Shown here: in pieces, positions 1 to 9,840 of the stretch
How positions within the stretch are numbered: position 1 is the first letter of the stretch
How the letters are laid out: each line of letters begins with the position of its first letter
NCBI RefSeq assembly: GCF_009827055.1
Contig: NZ_WUMK01000006.1
Coordinates: 186,001 to 250,000 of the forward strand
Direction of reading: 5' to 3'
Source: Shinella kummerowiae
GTDB taxonomy: Bacteria > Pseudomonadota > Alphaproteobacteria > Rhizobiales > Rhizobiaceae
Length of the DNA stretch: 64,000 nucleotides
Made by a program: the position numbers and the translations under genes
The notes under the pieces: model-generated
Told to the model about the DNA's origin: nothing
The model's input: only the letters and a program-made list of their open reading frames with translations
The model's database searches: none

Positions 1-708
1 AGCCTGGTCACCCGCGACCTTGGTATTGGCGTCGATGGATTTCAGATCGATCCGGTCCTTTTCCGACTGGCTGAAGTCGAAGATCTTGTCGCGGCCGGAG
101 GAAGCGACCGTGGATTCGCTCGCGGCTTTGAAGATGAAGGTGTCCGCGCCCACGCCGCCATAAAGCTTGTCAGCGCCCTTGCCGCCGTACAGCTTGTCGA
201 TGCCGGACTCACCACGCAGCACGTCATTGCCGGCATCGCCATTCAGGGTGTCGTTTCCGGTGTTGCCATAGAGGGTATCATTGCCACTTCCGCCCGAAAC
301 GACATCATTTCCGCCACCGCTCGAAATCACGTCGGCAAAACCCGTGCCGGTGATCGTATCATTGCCTGCAAAGACATAGTTGCGCGCACCGGTAGGATTT
401 CCGGCAATGTAGAAATCGAAGAGTTTGGCCGCCGACAGATTGGCATCCGAGAAGGCGAAGACCTTGACGCCGCTGATAACCAGGTCAAACTTCGTGACCG
501 TTCCGGCCGTGATATCCTGGATGAACGGGCCGCTCTTGAGATATTTGAAACCTGTGCCCGTGAAGAGCGCGTAGTTGCTGCCGTTGTCGAAAAACTTGGC
601 GCTCGTCGTGGACGTCGTCGCGAAATCGTAATCGCCCAGCAGACGTATATCGAGATCCACCGTATTTACTCCGCGTCCGCCCAAAGCCTGCAGCTTCAAA
701 ATGGCCAT
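1..708 (-). CDS. RTX-type calcium-binding protein, C-terminus outside the window
   Basis: The reading frame opens at an ATG at 708, preceded by a G-rich ribosome site (GGGGGG), and stays open for 236 codons to the window edge, so the C-terminus is missing. Residues 1-110 form a non-repetitive N-terminal domain. Residues about 115-191 are consecutive RTX nonapeptides of the GNDxLxGxx type, for example GNDTLYGNT, GNDTLNGDA and GADKLYGGV. Such repeats bind calcium in a parallel beta-roll and usually mark proteins exported by type I secretion without a cleaved signal peptide. No signal peptide is seen, which fits. No secretion genes lie in the window. The function of the N-terminal domain is not recognised. 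Confidence 0.85.
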   Translation of the reverse strand, partial: MAILKLQALGGRGVNTVDLDIRLLGDYDFATTSTTSAKFFDNGSNYALFTGTGFKYLKSGPFIQDITAGTVTKFDLVISGVKVFAFSDANLSAAKLFDFYIAGNPTGARNYVFAGNDTITGTGFADVISSGGGNDVVSGGSGNDTLYGNTGNDTLNGDAGNDVLRGESGIDKLYGGKGADKLYGGVGADTFIFKAASESTVASSGRDKIFDFSQSEKDRIDLKSIDANTKVAGDQA

Positions 709-825
709 GTCATTCCCCCCAACCCTGAACGCGCCGTCAGCGCCTATTTCCGCTACCACGGATTGAACAAGCAAGTACGAAAAAACACAAGCGCGTTTCT
801 TTGCCGTCGCGACCTGGACGGTGAA

Positions 826-1410
826 TTATCTCGGGTCGACCAGTTGCAGGACGAGCTGGTGTACATTGCCGCCGTCGTTCAGTTCGACCTGGTCGAAATC
901 GCGGCTGCGGGCGCGCTGGGCCTGGGAGAGTTCGCCGAGGCGGGCCTGGAGCTGGGGGCGGATTTTCCGGCAGTTCGGATCGCTCTCGACCGTCATGCCG
1001 ACGCTCATCGCCTCGATCTCCTTCACCATGTCCTTGATGAAGTCACCATGCACCTTTTCGTGCGCCGTCACGCCGGAAATGAAGGTCCCCCAACGATCCT
1101 TCAGCGGCCCCGAAAGCTTCGATTTCAGCCTGGGCAGCGTGTAGGTGATGATGAGCTTCGGCTTGTTGACCGTAATCACGCAGGCATCGCCCTGGCGCTC
1201 ATATTTGCGCGTCCAGGTGAGCTTGAAGCCGGTATGGGCGATGACGCGGGCGACACCGAGTTTCGGGCCGCGCGCGCCGATCGACTGGTAGATTTCCAGG
1301 CCCGTCGTGCCTTGCACCGAATAGGGCTCGACCCGCTCCACCGCCTGCCAATCCTGCGCGGCGGCACCTGTCGCAAGGAAGACGGCGGCGAGGAAGGAGA
1401 CGATCCGCAT
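826..1410 (-). CDS. DUF922-family secreted Zn-dependent protease-like protein
   Basis: A protein of 194 residues with a clear signal peptide (about residues 1-19, ending AAAQ) and an HEKVH motif at residues 117-121. HExxH is the zinc-binding motif of metallopeptidases and is the hallmark of the DUF922 family of putative periplasmic proteases. I chose the ATG at 1410 because GAGG lies 8 bases upstream and the signal peptide then begins at residue 1. A GTG at 1422 in the same frame would add four residues. The start region overlaps or abuts the ppx stop, so the gene probably is the last cistron of ppk-ppx. Its substrate is unknown, and a link to polyphosphate is only positional. Confidence 0.8.
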   Translation of the reverse strand: MRIVSFLAAVFLATGAAAQDWQAVERVEPYSVQGTTGLEIYQSIGARGPKLGVARVIAHTGFKLTWTRKYERQGDACVITVNKPKLIITYTLPRLKSKLSGPLKDRWGTFISGVTAHEKVHGDFIKDMVKEIEAMSVGMTVESDPNCRKIRPQLQARLGELSQAQRARSRDFDQVELNDGGNVHQLVLQLVDPR

Positions 1411-1418
1411 GCCGGGCC

Positions 1419-2939
1419 TCACTGGAAGCGGAAAGCGAGCTTCTTGCCGGTCAGTCTGGCAAGCTGCTGGAGGCGGCCGTCGAGGCGTTCGCCGGCAAGT
1501 TCGGAATAGTCCGACGGCACGATCAGTTCCAGATCCGCGTCCGATCCCGCCGCCTTGCGGAAAACGAGATGCGGCACGACGCCGGGCATCGAGGCGGAGA
1601 ACAGATAGACGATGCGCAGCAGACCACCGACGAGCTTTGCCAGTTCACGCAGGCGCGGTGTCGCGATGCCCGCCAGCGAACTGCTGACGGCATCGTCGTT
1701 GAGGCCTTCGAAGCGATAGTAGTTGGTGAGCGCAATGAAGGCGCGGCCAGGATGGGTGATGCCGATGAACGTACCATGCGCGATGAGGTTCAGTGCCTGG
1801 AGACCGCGATAATCCGGATGCGCGCGCCAGCTGATGTCGGCCAGCAGGCAGGCGGCCTCGCGGTAACGGCGCTCCTCATCCGTCTCGGTGACGCCGAACA
1901 GCGGCATCATGCGGCCGGTCCATTCGGCAAGCTCACGGGCATGCTCCGGCGAGCGGGCGCGCAGGATGGCGAGTTCGCTCGCCGCAGCGAGCAGCGGGTC
2001 GCGCGCCTTTTCCCGGTCGGGCAGCAGCGAATAGAGGTAGCCTTCGCGCACGCCCTGCGCGGAGAAGAACACCCGCGACGGCTTCATGATGGCGATCGTC
2101 TCCTGCATGGCGACGGCGCCGAAGGGCAGCAGGTTGCGGCGGCCCTTGGAGATCGCCGCATAGGCAGGATCCTTCGGGTCCTTGGCGGTGACGATATCCG
2201 TTAGGAAATCCATGGCGTCGGCGAAGCCGAGTTCGTAGCCCTGCATCATGTGCAGCGGATAGTTCTGCACCTCCATGTGCAGCTTGCCGATGGAGCGCCA
2301 GGTGCCGCCGACGGCGTAGAAGGCACGGCCGGTACCGTTCTTCAGCAGGTTGGCGGTGCGCAGATATTTGCGGGCAACGATGCGGGCCTGTGCGGCGGAA
2401 CCGCCGGAGGCTTCCGACAGGCGGATACCGCCGAGCGGCAGGGTGATGCCCTTGCCGATCATACCGCCGGCCACGTCGATCAGTTCCAGCGAGCCGCCAC
2501 CGAGGTCGCCGACGATGCCATCCGGATCATGGAAGCCGCTGATGATGCCAAGCGCGGAGAAATAGGCCTCTTCCTCCCCCGTAAGCACGCGGACCTTCTG
2601 GCCGAGGATCATTTCCGCCTGGTGGATGAAATCGGGGCCGTTTTCCGCCTCGCGCGCAGCCGCCGTCGCGAGCGCGAACATGGTGGAGGCGCGGGCCTGT
2701 TTCGAGAGGGCCTTGAAACGGTGCAATGAGGCGAGCGCACGATCGACGCTTGCCTGGTCCATGCGGCCGGTCTTTGCGAGACCCTTGCCTAGCCCGCACA
2801 TGACCTTCTCGTTGAACAGCATGGCCGGCGAGCGGCTCATTCCCTCGTAGATGACGAGGCGAATCGAGTTCGAACCGATATCCACGACTGACACCGGGGC
2901 AATTCCAGGCAAACGCCCCTGGGCTTCAGATTCAACCAT
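1419..2939 (-). CDS. ppx: Exopolyphosphatase (Ppx/GppA family)
   Basis: A 506-residue member of the Ppx/GppA phosphatases, which hydrolyse terminal phosphates of polyphosphate and in some members pppGpp. The actin-like ATPase fold shows in the phosphate-1 motif DIGSNSIRLV (from residue 20), the GEEEA segment around residues 121-125 that holds the usual catalytic glutamate, and the phosphate-2 loop GDLGGGS (144-150). The C-terminal half matches the longer, HD-like Ppx form. It lies 12 bases downstream of ppk on the same strand, so synthesis and breakdown of polyphosphate are co-transcribed. Whether it prefers polyphosphate or pppGpp cannot be read from the sequence; the context favours polyphosphate. 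Confidence 0.95.
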   Translation of the reverse strand: MVESEAQGRLPGIAPVSVVDIGSNSIRLVIYEGMSRSPAMLFNEKVMCGLGKGLAKTGRMDQASVDRALASLHRFKALSKQARASTMFALATAAAREAENGPDFIHQAEMILGQKVRVLTGEEEAYFSALGIISGFHDPDGIVGDLGGGSLELIDVAGGMIGKGITLPLGGIRLSEASGGSAAQARIVARKYLRTANLLKNGTGRAFYAVGGTWRSIGKLHMEVQNYPLHMMQGYELGFADAMDFLTDIVTAKDPKDPAYAAISKGRRNLLPFGAVAMQETIAIMKPSRVFFSAQGVREGYLYSLLPDREKARDPLLAAASELAILRARSPEHARELAEWTGRMMPLFGVTETDEERRYREAACLLADISWRAHPDYRGLQALNLIAHGTFIGITHPGRAFIALTNYYRFEGLNDDAVSSSLAGIATPRLRELAKLVGGLLRIVYLFSASMPGVVPHLVFRKAAGSDADLELIVPSDYSELAGERLDGRLQQLARLTGKKLAFRFQ

Positions 2940-2951
2940 GCATATCCAGTT

Positions 2952-5165
2952 TTACTTCTTCCGGCGGCCTTGCCAGCCGGCGATCGCCTTCGGTGCGCTG
3001 GACTTCAGGGCTTCACCCCGGCCGGACAGGCTGGGGTTGGTCATGAAGTAGTGCTGAGCGTTGAACGGCTCGGCACCGGGCTGCACTTCCATGCGCCGGG
3101 ACGTTCCGTCCGCAAGAATCTCGTAGCTCTGCTGGTTATCGATGAGATTGCCCAACATGATCTGCGAGAGAACCTGCTCATGCACAGTCCGGTTGATCAG
3201 AGGCACAAGTGTCTCGACCCGCCGGTCCAGGTTTCGCGGCATCAAATCCGCGGAGCCTATATAGACCAGCGCCTTGTCGGATGGAAGCCCGTGGCCATTG
3301 CCGAAACAGAAGATGCGGGAGTGCTCAAGGAAGCGGCCGACGATCGATTTGACATGGATATTGTCCGACAGGCCCGGCACCTGCGGGCGCAGGCAGCAGA
3401 TGCCGCGCACCACGAGATCGATTTCCACGCCGGCCTGGCTGGCGCGGTAAAGCGCGTCGATGATGTCGGGATCGACGAGCGAATTCATCTTCATCCAGAT
3501 CGCCGCCGGCATGCCGTTCCTGGCATGGGCGATTTCCTCCTCGATGTGGCGGATGATTCGCGGGCGCATCGTGTAGGGCGAGAAGGCGAGCTTCATGCCG
3601 GCTTCCGGTTCGCCGTAGCCGGTGATGAAGTTGAAGATGTTCGCCATGTCGCTGGCGATCGTCGGGTTGCAGGTGAAGAAGGACAAGTCCGTGTAGATCT
3701 TCGCGGTGATCGGGTGATAGTTGCCGGTGCCGAGGTGGCAATAGGTGCGAAGCTTGCCCTCCTCGCGGCGCACCACCATCGACATTTTGGCGTGGGTCTT
3801 CAGTTCGATGAAGCCGAAGACGACCTGCACGCCGGCACGCTCCAGGTCGCGGGCCCAGCGGATGTTGGCCTCTTCATCGAAGCGGGCCTTCAGTTCGACC
3901 AGCGCCGTCACCGACTTGCCGGCTTCGGCCGCGTCGATCAGAGCACGCACGATCGGGCTGTCGTTTGAGGTGCGGTAAAGCGTCTGCTTTATCGCCAGAA
4001 CGTCAGGATCGCGCGCAGCCTGGAGAAGAAACTGGACCACCACGTCGAAGCTTTCGTACGGATGGTGGACGACCATGTCCTTTTCGCGGATGGCGGCGAA
4101 GCAGTCGCCGGCGTGCTCGCGGACGCGTTCGGGAAATCGCGCATTGTACGGCTCGAACCGCAGATCATCGCGGGGCGCCTTGGCAATTTCAGACAGCATG
4201 TTGAGCGCGAGCAGGCCCGGCAGGATGGCGACGCGGTTGTCCGGCACGCCCAGCTCGCCGACGACAAAGCGGCGCAGCGATTCCGGCATTTCCGAGTCGG
4301 TCTCGATGCGGATCACCGAACCGCGACGGCGGCGCTTCAGCGCGGTCTCGAAGAAGCGGACCAGATCTTCGGCCTCTTCCTCCACTTCGATATCGCTGTC
4401 TCTGATAATGCGGAACGTGCCGGAGCCGCGCACGATGTAACCCGGGAAAAGTTTGCCGATGAACAGGCCGACGGCATCTTCCAACGTGATGTAGCGGATC
4501 GCGCCGTCGGCATCCGGCAGGCGGATGAAGCGGTCGAGCGCCACCGGCAGGCGGAGCAGCGCCGTCATCGGCTCCTTGCCCATCGTGCTGTCGAGCTGGA
4601 GGCCGATCGAGAAGCCGAGGTTCGGGATGAACGGGAACGGGTGCGCCGGGTCGATGGAAAGCGGCGTCAGCACCGGGAAGATCGACTGGGTGAATTCCTG
4701 CTGCAGCCAGACCTTGTCATTGCTCGACAGGGCCGTGGGGCGGACGATGAGGATGTCTTCCTTGGCGAGATACTGCTGGAGCACGGCGAGCGAGGCCTGC
4801 TGCTCCATCTGGAGATTGTCGATCTCTTTCAGAATGTCGTTGAGTTGTTCGGCGGAGGTCTTGCCGTCGGGGCTGCGGATACCGACGCCCTGGCGCACCT
4901 GACCTTCGAGGCCGGCGACACGCACCATGAAGAACTCATCGAGGTTTGCCGCCGAAATCGACAGGAAGCGCACGCGCTCCAGCAGCGGGTGGGCGGTGTT
5001 CAGCGTCTCTTCCAGCACGCGGCGATTGAACTGCAGCCAGGAAAATTCGCGATTGATGAAACGCTCGGGGCTCGCCATCAGCGCTTCGACATTGACCGTC
5101 GCCCCTTCGGGCTGCGCGGTCTCGACGGGTTTTTCCTGAGAAAGGTCCGAAGTCGCTGTATCCAT
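2952..5165 (-). CDS. ppk: Polyphosphate kinase (PPK1)
   Basis: A full-length PPK1 of 737 residues, which reversibly transfers the gamma phosphate of ATP to inorganic polyphosphate. The N-terminal domain begins around residue 34 ([13 protein letters not shown]). The two phospholipase-D-like C-terminal domains carry THAKM, whose His458 corresponds to the autophosphorylated E. coli His435, then [10 protein letters not shown] (476-485), and a second conserved histidine in LEHSRIF near residue 618. The first 33 residues are a variable, acidic leader. It is the first gene of the ppk-ppx unit. The 139-base gap to hdaA probably contains its promoter; I see no obvious box. Confidence 0.97.
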   Translation of the reverse strand: MDTATSDLSQEKPVETAQPEGATVNVEALMASPERFINREFSWLQFNRRVLEETLNTAHPLLERVRFLSISAANLDEFFMVRVAGLEGQVRQGVGIRSPDGKTSAEQLNDILKEIDNLQMEQQASLAVLQQYLAKEDILIVRPTALSSNDKVWLQQEFTQSIFPVLTPLSIDPAHPFPFIPNLGFSIGLQLDSTMGKEPMTALLRLPVALDRFIRLPDADGAIRYITLEDAVGLFIGKLFPGYIVRGSGTFRIIRDSDIEVEEEAEDLVRFFETALKRRRRGSVIRIETDSEMPESLRRFVVGELGVPDNRVAILPGLLALNMLSEIAKAPRDDLRFEPYNARFPERVREHAGDCFAAIREKDMVVHHPYESFDVVVQFLLQAARDPDVLAIKQTLYRTSNDSPIVRALIDAAEAGKSVTALVELKARFDEEANIRWARDLERAGVQVVFGFIELKTHAKMSMVVRREEGKLRTYCHLGTGNYHPITAKIYTDLSFFTCNPTIASDMANIFNFITGYGEPEAGMKLAFSPYTMRPRIIRHIEEEIAHARNGMPAAIWMKMNSLVDPDIIDALYRASQAGVEIDLVVRGICCLRPQVPGLSDNIHVKSIVGRFLEHSRIFCFGNGHGLPSDKALVYIGSADLMPRNLDRRVETLVPLINRTVHEQVLSQIMLGNLIDNQQSYEILADGTSRRMEVQPGAEPFNAQHYFMTNPSLSGRGEALKSSAPKAIAGWQGRRKK

Positions 5166-5304
5166 TGGATAGTCCGCCTCACTTTGCCGTCAGCCCGGCC
5201 GCCCGTTTGATGCGGCTCCGAACGGAAATCCGATTTTCACTTTTACTCGAAGCGCTTAGCCTAGTTTGACGACAGAACTGTGACAGTCAATCCTTGTGGC
5301 AAAA

Positions 5305-6000
5305 CTAGCTGGCGGATTCGTCTCCGCCGACCATTTCGCCCAGCACTTCCTGCGCCAGCGCCCGCGTGATGCGGCTGCCACGGGCGAGCGCCAGACGGTC
5401 GAGACGCTCGACAAGCGTCTGTGCCGCTTCCAGCGAACGCTCCATGCGCGCGACGATATAGGCGACCAGCCGATCATCCACGAAAAGCTGGCGATCGGCG
5501 AAGAGCTTAACGATGACCTGTGACAGCAGTTCGTCGTCCGGTTCGCCAATCTCGACCACCGTCGCCGCCTTGAGGCGCGAGCGCAGGTCCGGCAGGTCGA
5601 CCGGCCAGGACATCGGCCAGAGCCGGCTGGTGATCAGCAGCGTGTGGCCGTTCTGGCGGACATTGTTGATGATGTGGAAGAGCGTGCGGTCGTCGAAACC
5701 ATTGCGGTCTGCATCCTCGATGAGCACGGGACCATGCTCGGCGGCCTCTTCCGCGCCCGCGCCCGCCCTCGCCTCGATGGTTTCGGCAGCGGCCTTCTCA
5801 CGCCAGATGGCCGCGAGGTGTGACTTTCCCGAGCCGACCGGCCCGGCGATGATGACCACCGGCGACGGCCAGTGCGGCCAGGCGTCGATCATCGCGACGG
5901 CGGCATTGACCGGTTCGGCGATCAGCAGGTCGTCGCGTCCCGTTGCGGGATCATGCCCGAAGGCCAGCGGCAACTGTTCGGCGGTCTTGCGCGATGTCAT
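5305..6000 (-). CDS. hdaA: DnaA-related regulatory ATPase HdaA
   Basis: A 231-residue AAA+ protein resembling the ATPase domain of DnaA but lacking a DNA-binding domain IV, as in Hda/HdaA. The Walker A loop GPVGSGKSHL lies at residues 53-62, a Walker B-like VLIEDADR near 92-99, and the sensor region LLITSRLWP follows. The N-terminus EQLPLAFGHDP contains a QLPLxF sequence of the kind used by Hda to bind the beta clamp. In alphaproteobacteria HdaA stimulates DnaA-ATP hydrolysis after initiation. It sits 32 bases downstream of the AI-2E permease gene, the usual rhizobial neighbour. Confidence 0.92.
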   Translation of the reverse strand: MTSRKTAEQLPLAFGHDPATGRDDLLIAEPVNAAVAMIDAWPHWPSPVVIIAGPVGSGKSHLAAIWREKAAAETIEARAGAGAEEAAEHGPVLIEDADRNGFDDRTLFHIINNVRQNGHTLLITSRLWPMSWPVDLPDLRSRLKAATVVEIGEPDDELLSQVIVKLFADRQLFVDDRLVAYIVARMERSLEAAQTLVERLDRLALARGSRITRALAQEVLGEMVGGDESAS

Positions 6001-6032
6001 GTGTTTACTCTGATACTCTGGATACAGCCGTC

Positions 6033-7154
6033 TTACTCGTCGTTCGGCAAGCTCTCTTCGAGCAGGACGGGCTTGCTCGCGCCGTAATACAGGTCGCTGT
6101 CAAGGTACCGCTTGATGCCGAAACGGGCAAGGACGCCGACCGCGGCGGCCGCCGGCACGGCGATCATCAGCCCGACGAAGCCGAACAGCGCGCCGAAGGC
6201 GACGAGCGCAAACATCAGCCAGACCGGATGCAACCCGACCCGCGAGCCGACGAGCTTCGGTTGCAGGATGTTGCCCTCGACGAACTGGCCGGCAAAGAAG
6301 ATGACGGCGACCAGCACGACCATCCAGTATTCCGGCCAGAACTGCACGATGGCGACGCCGACGGCGAGCACGAGGCCGACCAGCGAGCCGACATAGGGAA
6401 TGAAGCTGATGAGGCCGGCGAAGAGGCCGATCAGCAGGCCGAAATTCAGGCCGGCGAAGGACAGGCCAATGCCGTAGAACAGACCGAGGATGATGCAGAT
6501 CGAGCCCTGCCCGCGCACGAAGCCGGCGATCGCCGCATCCATCTCGGTGGCGATCTGGCGGACATTGGCGACGTGGTCGCGCGGCACCCAGCTGTCCACC
6601 TTGGCGATCATGCGGTCCCAGTCGAGTAGCAGGTAGAAGGCAACGACCGGCGTGATGACGAACAGCGAGACGATGTTGACCAGCGCCATGCCGGAGTTCC
6701 AGACCTGCTTGAACACCGTGCCGAGGAAGCCCGCCCCCTCGGCAAGAATGGTCGAGAAGCTCTGCTTGATCGTGCCCATCTGGCTGCTGATCCAGGTGGG
6801 CAGCAGGTTGGGATTGAAGTTCGCCACCAGCTCCTGAAGCTGCGTGACGTAGCCCGGCAGCTTTTGCAGGAACTCCGCGGCCTGGGTGGCAAGCAGCGGG
6901 ATGATGATCATCAGCGACAGCGCAAACAGGATGACGAAGGCGACGAGGATCACCACGGTCGCCATCATGCGGCTCAGGCCCCAGCGCTCCAGCCGGTCGG
7001 CCACCGGATCGAGGAAATAGGCGAGCGCCATGCCGGCGATGAAGGGCAGCAGGATATCGCTGAACACCATGAGGAAGAGCACGAAGAAGGCGAGCGCGAT
7101 GAGCCAGAAGACCACCTGCCGCTTCAATCCCGCGCCGCTGATATGGGCTGCCAT
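6033..7154 (-). CDS. AI-2E family (PerM/UPF0118) membrane protein
   Basis: A 373-residue polytopic inner-membrane protein with about eight hydrophobic segments, starting with a helix at residues 13-33. The family signature is visible near the C-terminal third, with GLLIGLFAGLISFIPYVGS and a later PAAAAVGVLARFG segment. The family is named after the autoinducer-2 exporter TqsA, but most members have other or unknown substrates, and several work as Na+/H+ antiporters. I chose the ATG at 7154; the upstream in-frame extension to 7382 is poorly membrane-like and reaches into the shared promoter region of purM. It is likely co-transcribed with hdaA. Confidence 0.88.
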   Translation of the reverse strand: MAAHISGAGLKRQVVFWLIALAFFVLFLMVFSDILLPFIAGMALAYFLDPVADRLERWGLSRMMATVVILVAFVILFALSLMIIIPLLATQAAEFLQKLPGYVTQLQELVANFNPNLLPTWISSQMGTIKQSFSTILAEGAGFLGTVFKQVWNSGMALVNIVSLFVITPVVAFYLLLDWDRMIAKVDSWVPRDHVANVRQIATEMDAAIAGFVRGQGSICIILGLFYGIGLSFAGLNFGLLIGLFAGLISFIPYVGSLVGLVLAVGVAIVQFWPEYWMVVLVAVIFFAGQFVEGNILQPKLVGSRVGLHPVWLMFALVAFGALFGFVGLMIAVPAAAAVGVLARFGIKRYLDSDLYYGASKPVLLEESLPNDE

Positions 7155-7468
7155 CGTGCTCTTGCCTCGTGTTTCGACCCGAACAAGGGCCACCGCCGTT
7201 GAGAGACGAGATAGGATGCCCGCCCGAGACAGGTCAAGGCTCGGCGGCCTGATGAGCAGGAAACGCGGGTAAATCGGTGAAAAAACCCCGGCTTTCCCGG
7301 CATTCTTCTTGCACTTGCCGTCCCGGCATGCCAATCGGGCGCGATCAGCGTGGAGCACATGAGCTCGCATTCGTTCGCTCATCTGCTCTGCCTATTTGTT
7401 TTGCCGCATTTGTGCGACGGCAGGGAACCCACCTGCCTGCAAAATGCTCTAACGCCGGAGACGAGAGC
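7155..7468. other. Intergenic region between divergent AI-2E permease and purM
   Basis: A 314-base non-coding stretch that must hold both divergent promoters. Near the purM side a short imperfect hairpin, CGCA-TTTG-TGCG nested in TGCCG/CGGCA, lies about 50 bases before the purM start. I see no convincing sigma-70 boxes and no purine riboswitch core. Nothing else is supported. Confidence 0.5.
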
Positions 7469-8542
7469 ATGAGCCAGTCGGAAAAGAACGGCCTGACCTA
7501 CAGCGATGCGGGCGTCGATATCGACGCGGGCAACCTGATGGTCGAGAAGATCAAGCCGGCCGTGCGCTCGACGCGCCGCCCGGGCGCGGATGGCGAGATC
7601 GGCGGCTTCGGCGGCCTGTTCGACCTCAAGGCTGCCGGCTTCACCGATCCGGTGCTGGTCGCCGCAAACGACGGTGTCGGCACCAAGCTGAAGATAGCCA
7701 TCGACGCCAACCGCCATGACACGGTCGGCATCGACCTCGTTGCCATGTGCGTCAACGACCTCGTGGTGCAGGGCGCCGAGCCGCTGTTCTTCCTTGACTA
7801 TTTCGCCACCGGCAAGCTCGACCCGGACCAGGGTGCGGCCATCGTCGAAGGCATTGCCGAAGGCTGCCGCCAGGCCGGCTGCGCGCTGATCGGCGGCGAG
7901 ACCGCCGAAATGCCCGGCATGTATTCGCACGGCGATTATGACCTCGCGGGCTTTGCCGTCGGTGCCGCCGAGCGCGGAAAGCTGCTGCCGGCCGGCGACC
8001 TTGCGGAAGGCGACGTCATCCTCGGCCTCGCCTCCTCCGGCGTGCATTCCAACGGCTATTCGCTGGTGCGCAAGATCGTCTCGCTCTCCGGCCTCGCCTG
8101 GGATGCGCAAGCACCGTTCGATGCCGCGAAGAGCCTTGGCGAAGCGCTGCTGACGCCGACGAAGATTTACGTGAAGCCGCTGCTCAAGGCGATCCGCGAG
8201 ACGGGTTCGATCAAGGCGCTGGCGCACATCACCGGCGGCGGTTTTCCGGAAAACATTCCGCGCGTGCTGCCAAAACACCTTGCCGCCGAAATCGACCTCG
8301 ACGCCGTCAAGGCACCGGCCGTGTTCTCCTGGCTCGCCCGCACCGGCGGCGTGGACGCCAAGGAAATGCTGCGCACCTTCAACTGCGGCGTCGGCATGAT
8401 CGCCGTCGTGCCGGCCGACAAGGCCGATGAGGTTGTTGCGGTGCTGGCGCGCGAAGGCGAGACCGCCTTCCGCCTCGGCCGCATGGTCGCCCGCGAAGAC
8501 GGCGCTGCCGGCACGATCTACAAGGGCACGCTCGCCCTATGA
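7469..8542 (+). CDS. purM: Phosphoribosylformylglycinamidine cyclo-ligase (AIR synthetase)
   Basis: A 357-residue PurM, which closes the imidazole ring of FGAM using ATP to give AIR, the fifth step of purine synthesis. The N-terminus [13 protein letters not shown], the GGFGGLFDL stretch and the metal/ATP loop [12 protein letters not shown] (about residues 68-79) are diagnostic, as are [10 protein letters not shown] and [10 protein letters not shown] further on. I chose the ATG at 7469 because GGAG lies 8 to 9 bases upstream; earlier in-frame starts give no PurM-like sequence. It overlaps purN by four bases (ATGA), so the two are translationally coupled. Confidence 0.97.
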   Translation: MSQSEKNGLTYSDAGVDIDAGNLMVEKIKPAVRSTRRPGADGEIGGFGGLFDLKAAGFTDPVLVAANDGVGTKLKIAIDANRHDTVGIDLVAMCVNDLVVQGAEPLFFLDYFATGKLDPDQGAAIVEGIAEGCRQAGCALIGGETAEMPGMYSHGDYDLAGFAVGAAERGKLLPAGDLAEGDVILGLASSGVHSNGYSLVRKIVSLSGLAWDAQAPFDAAKSLGEALLTPTKIYVKPLLKAIRETGSIKALAHITGGGFPENIPRVLPKHLAAEIDLDAVKAPAVFSWLARTGGVDAKEMLRTFNCGVGMIAVVPADKADEVVAVLAREGETAFRLGRMVAREDGAAGTIYKGTLAL

Positions 8543-9207
8543 GCGGAACGGGACGCAAGCGCGTCGTCGCCTTCATCTCCGGCGGCGGCTCCAACATGCT
8601 GGCCTTGGCGAAGGCCTGCGCGACACCGGATTTCCCGGCGCAGATCGTCGCCGTCTTCTCCGACAAGGCGGATGCCGGCGGGCTTGCCAAGGCCGAAGCG
8701 CTCGGCATCCCGACCCGCTTCTTCCTGCGCAAGGATTTTGCCAGCAAGGAGGCCCACGAGGCGGCAATCCTCGCGGCGCTCGATGCGCTCGCCCCCGACC
8801 TCCTCTGCCTCGCCGGCTATATGCGCCTGCTCTCAGGCACCTTCATCAACCGCTATGAAGGCCGCATCCTCAACATCCACCCCTCCCTGCTGCCGCTCTT
8901 CCCGGGCCTCAACACGCATCAACGCGCCATCGACGCCGGCATGCGCATCGCCGGCTGCACGGTGCATTTCGTGACCGAGGGCATGGATGAGGGACCGGTG
9001 GTGGTACAGGCCGCCGTGCCCGTCGTGCCGGGCGACACCAGCGACACGCTGGCGGCACGCGTGCTGACGGTGGAGCACCGGAGCTATCCGCTGGCGCTCA
9101 GGCTTGTTGCCGAGGGCAAGGTGCGGATGGAGGGTGGCAAGGCGGTTGCGAGTGGCACTCTGCCACAAGCCGACGGCGCGTTTTTGATCTCGCCCGCGGC
9201 AGAATAG
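8539..9207 (+). CDS. purN: Phosphoribosylglycinamide formyltransferase (GART)
   Basis: A 222-residue PurN that transfers a formyl group from 10-formyl-THF to GAR, the third step of purine synthesis. The phosphate-binding GGGSNM loop is at residues 15-20. The catalytic set is present: Asn112 and His114 in NIHPSLLP, and Asp150 in GMDEGPV, matching E. coli N106, H108 and D144. The gene begins inside the purM stop codon. The C-terminus is a little longer than in E. coli, with a low-conservation tail after residue 205. Confidence 0.97.
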   Translation: MSGTGRKRVVAFISGGGSNMLALAKACATPDFPAQIVAVFSDKADAGGLAKAEALGIPTRFFLRKDFASKEAHEAAILAALDALAPDLLCLAGYMRLLSGTFINRYEGRILNIHPSLLPLFPGLNTHQRAIDAGMRIAGCTVHFVTEGMDEGPVVVQAAVPVVPGDTSDTLAARVLTVEHRSYPLALRLVAEGKVRMEGGKAVASGTLPQADGAFLISPAAE

Positions 9208-9276
9208 CGCGTTGTTTCCTGCGCGGGGAATGCGATTGTAGCGTGCGCCTTCACGCATCGCTCTACGGAACGCCCC

Positions 9277-9804
9277 ATGCTGCTGAAAATTGCGACCTAC
9301 CTCATCCGCCGGGCGGAGCGCCGCCTCGGCGTGTCCTTCGACTACATTCATAAGATCGCCCGGACGGATCTGGGGCTTTTGTTTCGGTACAACCGGCTTT
9401 TCGGTTTCCTTGACCCAAACAGGAAAACGCCGCCTCTCGCCTATCATACCGCGCGTCTGCGGGGCGCGCTTGCCGCCGACTGCGGCACCTGCGTGGAGGC
9501 GGAAATCAACCTTGCCAAAAGCAAGGGCATCCAAGGGCAGGTCATCGATCGGATCCTGTCTTCGGATTATGAGACTCTTCCAACGGACATTGTCGCCGTG
9601 GCGCGACTATCCGATGCGGTCGCCGGCCGCCGTGAGGATGATCCGGAAGCGCGCGAAATCATAAGACAAAACTACGGCGAGGCAGGGTTGATCGAGCTCG
9701 GCTTTGCCATGAACGGCGCTGCGCTGCTGCCAGGTATCAAGCGCGCGATGGGCTACGCCACGGCGTGCAACGTGGATATTCTGCGCAAGCGTCTCGGTGC
9801 CTGA
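9277..9804 (+). CDS. Carboxymuconolactone decarboxylase / AhpD-like protein
   Basis: A 175-residue, mostly helical protein with a CGTC motif (Cys69, Cys72) followed by VEAEINLAKSKGI, the arrangement of the AhpD branch of the carboxymuconolactone decarboxylase superfamily. AhpD proteins use such a CxxC pair for peroxidase or disulfide-reductase chemistry. The histidine that normally follows the CxxC in AhpD is not seen here, so activity is uncertain. The residues before the motif resemble a membrane-facing helix (LIRRAERRLG). It stands alone, 70 bases after purN, and converges on the Nudix gene. No partner reductase is nearby. Confidence 0.7.
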   Translation: MLLKIATYLIRRAERRLGVSFDYIHKIARTDLGLLFRYNRLFGFLDPNRKTPPLAYHTARLRGALAADCGTCVEAEINLAKSKGIQGQVIDRILSSDYETLPTDIVAVARLSDAVAGRREDDPEAREIIRQNYGEAGLIELGFAMNGAALLPGIKRAMGYATACNVDILRKRLGA

Positions 9805-9840
9805 AAGCGCAGTTTTGTTGGCCATTTCGGACGGCGGCCG

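Noticed and set aside
7155-7468. Possible purine riboswitch upstream of purM
   Set aside because: No conserved junction or kissing-loop sequence; the short hairpin present is not diagnostic.
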